This document shows positions 59,486 to 64,000 of a stretch of 64,000 bases of DNA, piece by piece; positions within the stretch are counted from its first letter, which is position 1; each line of letters starts with the position of its first letter. Origin of the DNA: Klebsormidium nitens (taxonomy: Eukaryota; Streptophyta; Klebsormidiophyceae; Klebsormidiales; Klebsormidiaceae); NCBI GenBank assembly GCA_000708835.1, contig DF237179.1, positions 1 to 64,000 of the forward strand. Direction: 5' to 3'. The position numbers and the translations under genes were made by a program. A model generated the notes under the pieces. It had not been told where the DNA came from. It saw only the letters and a list, made by a program, of their open reading frames with translations, and did no database searches.

Positions 59486-61245
59486 TTACAACCTGGACCG
59501 TCCGAGCTCCGCCCGTCCGATGGCCTCCAGGTGGACCTCGTCCGGCCCGTCCGCAATCCTCAGCGTCCGCGCCGCGACCCACAAGTGACTCAGCGGAAAG
59601 TCCGAGCACACCCCGCCTCCCCCGTGCACCTGGATCGCCCGGTCCAACACTTTGAGCGCCGCGTTCGGAGCCACGACTTTCGCTATCGCGATCGCCACCC
59701 GGGCCTCCTTGTTCCCGTGCAGATCCAACTGGTGGGCGGCGTTTAGGACCAACAACCGCGCCTGTTCGATCTCGATGCGGCACTGGGCAATCTCCGCTTT
59801 CAGCCCCCCGTGCTCGCTCAGCGTCTTGCCAAAAGTCGTTCTGGCCCGGGACCTTGACACCATGAGTTCGATGCCCCTCTCGGCCGCACCTATCAGCCGC
59901 ATGCAGTGGTGTAAACGCCCCGGGCCGAGCCGCCCCTGCGCGATCTCGAATCCGCGCCCCTCGCCAAGCAGCAAATTCTCCGCCGGCACCCGAACGTTCT
60001 CAAAGTGCACCTCGGCGTGCCCGTGTGGGGCGTCCTCAAACCCGAACACGGTTAGCGGCCTAACCACCCTAACCCCCTCGGAACCCATGTCCACCAAAAC
60101 CATGCTCTGCTGACGGTGCTTCGAGAGCGACGGATCCGTTTTGCCCATGAAGATCGCGACGCGGCAGCGCGGGTCCATCGCCCCGGACGTCCACCACTTT
60201 TTACCGTTCAGGACGTACGAAGCGCCGCCCGGCTGCTTCGCGATGCACGCCTCGATGTTGGTCGCGTCGGAGGAGGCGACGTCCGGTTCCGTCATGGCGA
60301 AGCACGAGCGGATCCGGCCGTCCAGCAGCGGAAGCAGCCACTGCTTCTGCTGGGCGGGGGTGCCGTACCGGGCGAGTACCTGGGGGAGCAAAGGGGGCAA
60401 GTTAAGTCGGGACACCAAGTCCCTGCAACCAAATACATGTCTAACCCAGACGTAAACCCATATCCAAGCCCATGCCAAAGCATGACTGTACCGGGCGAGT
60501 ACCTGGGCGGGGAAGGCAGAGAGGTTATGCAGGGACTTTCGTACTGCCAGGCAACCGGGACCCTATAATCTCAAGCGTTGCTGATTGGGATGCCGTAATG
60601 TGCGAGCACCGACACAGGAGAAGCGGAGGTCCTGATATTGGGGGTTCGTACTGTGCTACTGACAGGACTGTTCATGCCAAACAAGGACCCAACAACCAAA
60701 CTTAGGAATTCTGCGACATCTGCTCATCATTGAGATAGCCGGGGAAAGCTAGAGCTCAACTAATGGGATGAGCAAAATGTTGCGGACTTTCAGAAACTTT
60801 GGGGTCGGATGTTCCTACCATATCAGATGACCAGTAAGAAGCTACAATCTAGTAGCCTGAGGGTTTTTGTGAAGTACCGTTCACGCCAGACAAGCTGAAG
60901 GGGGCTGTCAGTCATCTAACATACAGGCGAAACAACCCCAGTGAGTACCTGCTCTGCCGGAAGTGTCTTACCCCGAGAAGAATGGATGTCGGAATCTTTG
61001 TTCAGTGGCTTGAAGCGGCTTTTTGAACGCCCGACTGCCTGATCGGCAGAGTCCAAGGAGCGGCTTTTCGATTGCACGACTACTTGATTAGCAAATTTCA
61101 AGAAGCAAATCGTAGGCTCAAGAGTCGTATCGCAGATGCAGATTGTTGGAGAAATCCGACGAAGCACGAAGTTCACCTCCATGTTACCGGTATCAGGAGC
61201 AGAGCAGTTGAACACCTCTGGCGCCCACGCAGACTTGCCCATCAC
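59486..61245 (-). CDS. IBR3: IBR3/ACAD10-11-like peroxisomal acyl-CoA dehydrogenase (3' exons only)
   Basis: Two minus-strand exons are clear: 61245-61177 (23 codons, [20 protein letters not shown]...) and 60379-59486 (297 codons plus stop), both phase 0. The second has the family segments [87 protein letters not shown] and [14 protein letters not shown]. These match the C-terminal dehydrogenase domain of plant IBR3, which acts in peroxisomal beta-oxidation, including conversion of indole-3-butyric acid to auxin; animal homologues are ACAD10/11. The protein ends SRL, a major plant peroxisomal targeting signal (PTS1). The N-terminal phosphotransferase-like domain and the start of the dehydrogenase domain are not visible up to 64000: either a very long intron or a truncated copy. 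Confidence 0.88.
60488..60510 (-). repeat. Duplicate of the dehydrogenase exon acceptor junction inside its intron
   Basis: The 20-base core GTACCGGGCGAGTACCTGGG recurs at 60488, 123 bp from the original at 60365. On the coding (minus) strand it copies the splice acceptor CCCAG and the first exon codons (VLARY). Weaker similarity seems to continue for about 40 bp to the right. Only one copy leads into the open dehydrogenase frame. Confidence 0.8.
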
Positions 61246-64000
61246 CTGCGGCAGAAAGTCACCACGTCGTTTCAGCAGGGCTGCAAGGTTGACAGGCATT
61301 CCGGTTACATGACGCTCCACTGTCTTACGTTTGTTTCGCGGTGCCACGTCGGCGGTTCGCTCTGGCCGTTCCTCAACAGCCGATTGAGCAATCTCAAAAG
61401 AATGCACTGCAGGCAATTGGCTCAGCTCGCAACCGTCACAATATTACCGACGCTCACGTGCCGGTTCGTGATGGAGTCCTGAAATAGTCACCGCACAACG
61501 CACTTTGACTAATCAACCGCTTAAAAACTGCACAACGGAAACATAAACAGTGCTAGACAAAAGCAGGATCTGTCGTCTGCGACTCGATAACGAGGTGCTG
61601 GAAACTCCTTGAATTCGGCGTCCTGACACGTCTCAAGCTTGGGAAAGCGTGCATCCCAAAAGTCAGTTCTCATTGCCGATAGGGCAGCGGCTCCTAAAGG
61701 TCAAGCACTCGTCGACGACAACACGGCGACCAGTACACGCAAAGCACGGCTTCCCACTTTGCTTAAAGGCAGTTGAAACAAAGTCGATTCCGGGAGTGAC
61801 CTAGACAAAGATAGAACGCCTAACTACGGCCGTCCGTTTCCTGTCGTTCCGCTATCCCAGCTGGAAGGATTAGTTCTTGGCCAAAATGCACCGACAGTTT
61901 CTTTAGTCAAGTGTCCCTACCAAGGGAGTCCAATACAGGAGATTCTGAATCCTTTTGCATCCTTTCAAATGAGGTTTGCACATGTCGCAGAACAGCTCAC
62001 GACAAGGACGAAGCTCGGTGGCTCAAGAAGCCAGCACTCCGGTACCGTTGCCATCATTTGCCTTTAATCAGGCACAGGCTACGGCGGGCACCCAGCTTCC
62101 TTGCCTTTGCAGGAAAAGAGGATTCGCTAGGGCCTACCACCTAGCAAGAACGCTAGCACTGAAAGGCAGACGTGCAGCCAACTCAGCCCCCCTTCGTACA
62201 CGATCTTACAACCAACCTCTCAGCAAGACACGAAGGGACGAGAAGAAACCCCGGAACTTTAGGACGACATTCGCACTTTGGATCTTTAGGTTCGTAAAGC
62301 ACTCGACCCTCTCGTCGGCGCTTGTCACAGGCGACTCGTTGAGAGGTTCGTAAGCCCTCCAGACCGATTCGACTTGGTAAACTGTCAGTTGCAACGGAGT
62401 TACGGGGGATGGGGAACAGAACAGCAGGGTGACTTGAGCAGAGCCTCCAAAGTGGTCCTCGACGGCGACAAAGAAGGGCAGAATCCCCCCGTTAGCGGAT
62501 TCAAACCACCAGTATCGGCTTAGAAAGATTATACTCTGAGGCTCCGCACAGAAAACAAATCTCAAAACTGGCGAGTGGTTGGAAAAACTGGACGGAGAAT
62601 ATGGTGCATCACAGCAAAGGCCCGCAAAAGCCCCTGCCTCAACATAGAGTATGACAGAAAATGATGTTAGCAAGTAGACTCTCCCTTTCTTAATACATGG
62701 ACAGATGCGGGGGAAAATGCTGTTCCGTTTGCGTCAGCTGGACACTAATCGATACCTAGGTCGAAGTGAATAAAATGATCCTTCAAGAGGAGCACTCCTG
62801 ACAATCGCTTGGTACAATTGAGCATAGTGACGGTTTTCGACACAGGGAAAAGAGACGCACAGTATCTCCAATACTACTCAGAAGGGAAGGGACTACAATA
62901 ACAGCCGGAAACTTCAGTAAACTCCCGTCCCATGTCTGCTGAGTGCTAACCAGCATCAAGAACTTTCAAAGACCGTTGAGCATCGCTCAAAGAGTGGCAA
63001 TCAGGGCCGGTGCCTGTACAAGAGACAGCTGACACACTGAAGAGTACGCAAAATAATGATAAAGGTAAAACGGACCTTGGATCGGTCAGCAGAAGAAATA
63101 GAACCTGGCAAGCCAAGTGGGCTATGAAAGTTCGGACACAGAAGGCCTCCAACGAAAGCTTAAAAGGTCGCAAGGTGAATCGGTTGATCTCTGCGCACTG
63201 GGAAGACGGTTTTGGCCGAAGGCGTCAAACGTGCTGCTGGGACTTGAGGTTGGCTGTGGCAGCGCTAAGTACAAATTCAACTCTGAAGAGACTGCTTTGA
63301 ATACGGACGTGAACGCTCACAGAACACACTGATTCAGAATGAAGAAGGTCGCAATGACGGCATCGGACCACCCATCAATCTTCCGTGAGCCCTGTTCCCA
63401 AGATATACGTCACGTGCCGCACACGATCTACAAACAACGTAACGGGAAAGAGGAGATCCCACACCTCATAAAAGCGAGCTAGCACGAAAAGAAGGTGGTC
63501 ACACGATTGAGCAGTTCTTGGGCAAAGTTGCTGTAGGCGCACTTCTGATCAAGCTGATCCAACTTGCGTCATGTGGGCACATTCAAAAGTAACGGCTCGT
63601 GCTTCCTGTTGTCAAGGAGCACTGCTTAGCGCTGGCGTCAGTGGATCAAAACAGCTTCCGACCACAAAGACGTCAACTCCAGCAAAGCAACATGACGAAA
63701 GACTGAAGCAAATCCATACCGAGACCAACATTCTAAACTTGGCAGAGCGTCGATGGCAGGTGTGAATGGGCCGCTGGTCATATGACAGTGGACTGGGCAA
63801 GCACAGCGATGCGGCCAACTGACCCACATCATCTTCCAATTCCGAAAGCAACGGTCTCAATCCTCTTTTACGGCCCAGTCTGCAAAGAAAGTCCGAAGTT
63901 GCAACTTTACCAACACCTACCCTTTCTAACGGCTCCGAACATGGTCAAGAGACACGATTCGTACTTTGTAGTAGTGCGAGTCGGTCGATCGGCTCAGCCG
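61246..64000. other. No gene recognised
   Basis: About 2.75 kb upstream (minus-strand sense) of the last identifiable dehydrogenase exon. I looked for the preceding IBR3-type segments (LEY..LCE, the APH-like kinase motif) and did not find them. Frames at 62206-62673 and 63612-63860 lack motifs. It may be one long intron or unrelated sequence. Confidence 0.4.

Noticed and set aside
62206-62673. Long minus-strand frame as an upstream dehydrogenase exon
   Set aside because: No resemblance to any IBR3/ACAD segment and no fitting splice sites.
1-64000. CRISPR arrays, bacterial operons, rRNA or tRNA genes
   Set aside because: No regularly spaced repeats, ribosome-binding-site-led gene strings or recognisable RNA gene sequences were seen; the window is intron-containing eukaryotic DNA.

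Overview
This is eukaryotic nuclear DNA from the green lineage. Every recognisable gene is split by GT..AG introns of roughly 100-950 bp, coding exons are GC-rich, and no bacterial operon structure is present. The genes point to a flagellate streptophyte or other green plant/alga: a complete HYDIN gene (axonemal central-pair protein, kept only in lineages with motile cilia), a plant-type peroxisomal IBR3/ACAD10-11-like acyl-CoA dehydrogenase ending in the targeting tripeptide SRL, and a plant-style GT61 Golgi glycosyltransferase. A charophyte alga such as Klebsormidium is my best guess, but this is inference, not a database match.

Layout. 1-3281: gene-poor, with a decayed minus-strand non-LTR retrotransposon fragment (RNase H plus zinc knuckle, frameshifted). 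3282-5532 and 14409-16139: two plus-strand paralogues (193 and 198 aa, three exons each, same intron phases) for small secreted proteins with an NTF2/SnoaL-like pattern. Between them on the minus strand, 7800-12553, lies a six-exon GT61 (DUF563) type II membrane glycosyltransferase of 701 aa. 17040-24660 (minus): at least 11 exons of a large multi-pass membrane protein of more than 1,000 aa that I do not recognise. 26389-26730: a MITE with 54-bp terminal inverted repeats flanked by TA, about 310 bp upstream of HYDIN. 27042-51106 (plus): HYDIN, reconstructed here as 19 exons and about 5,041 aa, with one apparent 1-nt frameshift in a poly-G tract. 51107-55158: gene-poor, containing a bZIP/as-1-like TGACG cluster followed by a TATA box with no clear gene behind it. 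55159-58254: a four-exon secreted 12-cysteine protein made of two 6-cysteine modules. 59486-61245 (minus): the 3' part of the acyl-CoA dehydrogenase gene. 61246-64000: nothing recognised.

The genes have no evident shared pathway; the order looks like ordinary eukaryotic synteny. Most exon joins were set by splice consensus plus reading-phase agreement on both sides, so internal structures are fairly firm; first exons (unknown membrane protein, dehydrogenase) and UTRs are not resolved. The main unusual signals are the HYDIN frameshift and its degenerate kinase P-loop, two short duplications of splice-junction sequence at almost the same offset (128 and 123 bp) in two unrelated genes, a strong excess of the palindrome TGACGTCA, the MITE in the HYDIN upstream region, and the two secreted families.
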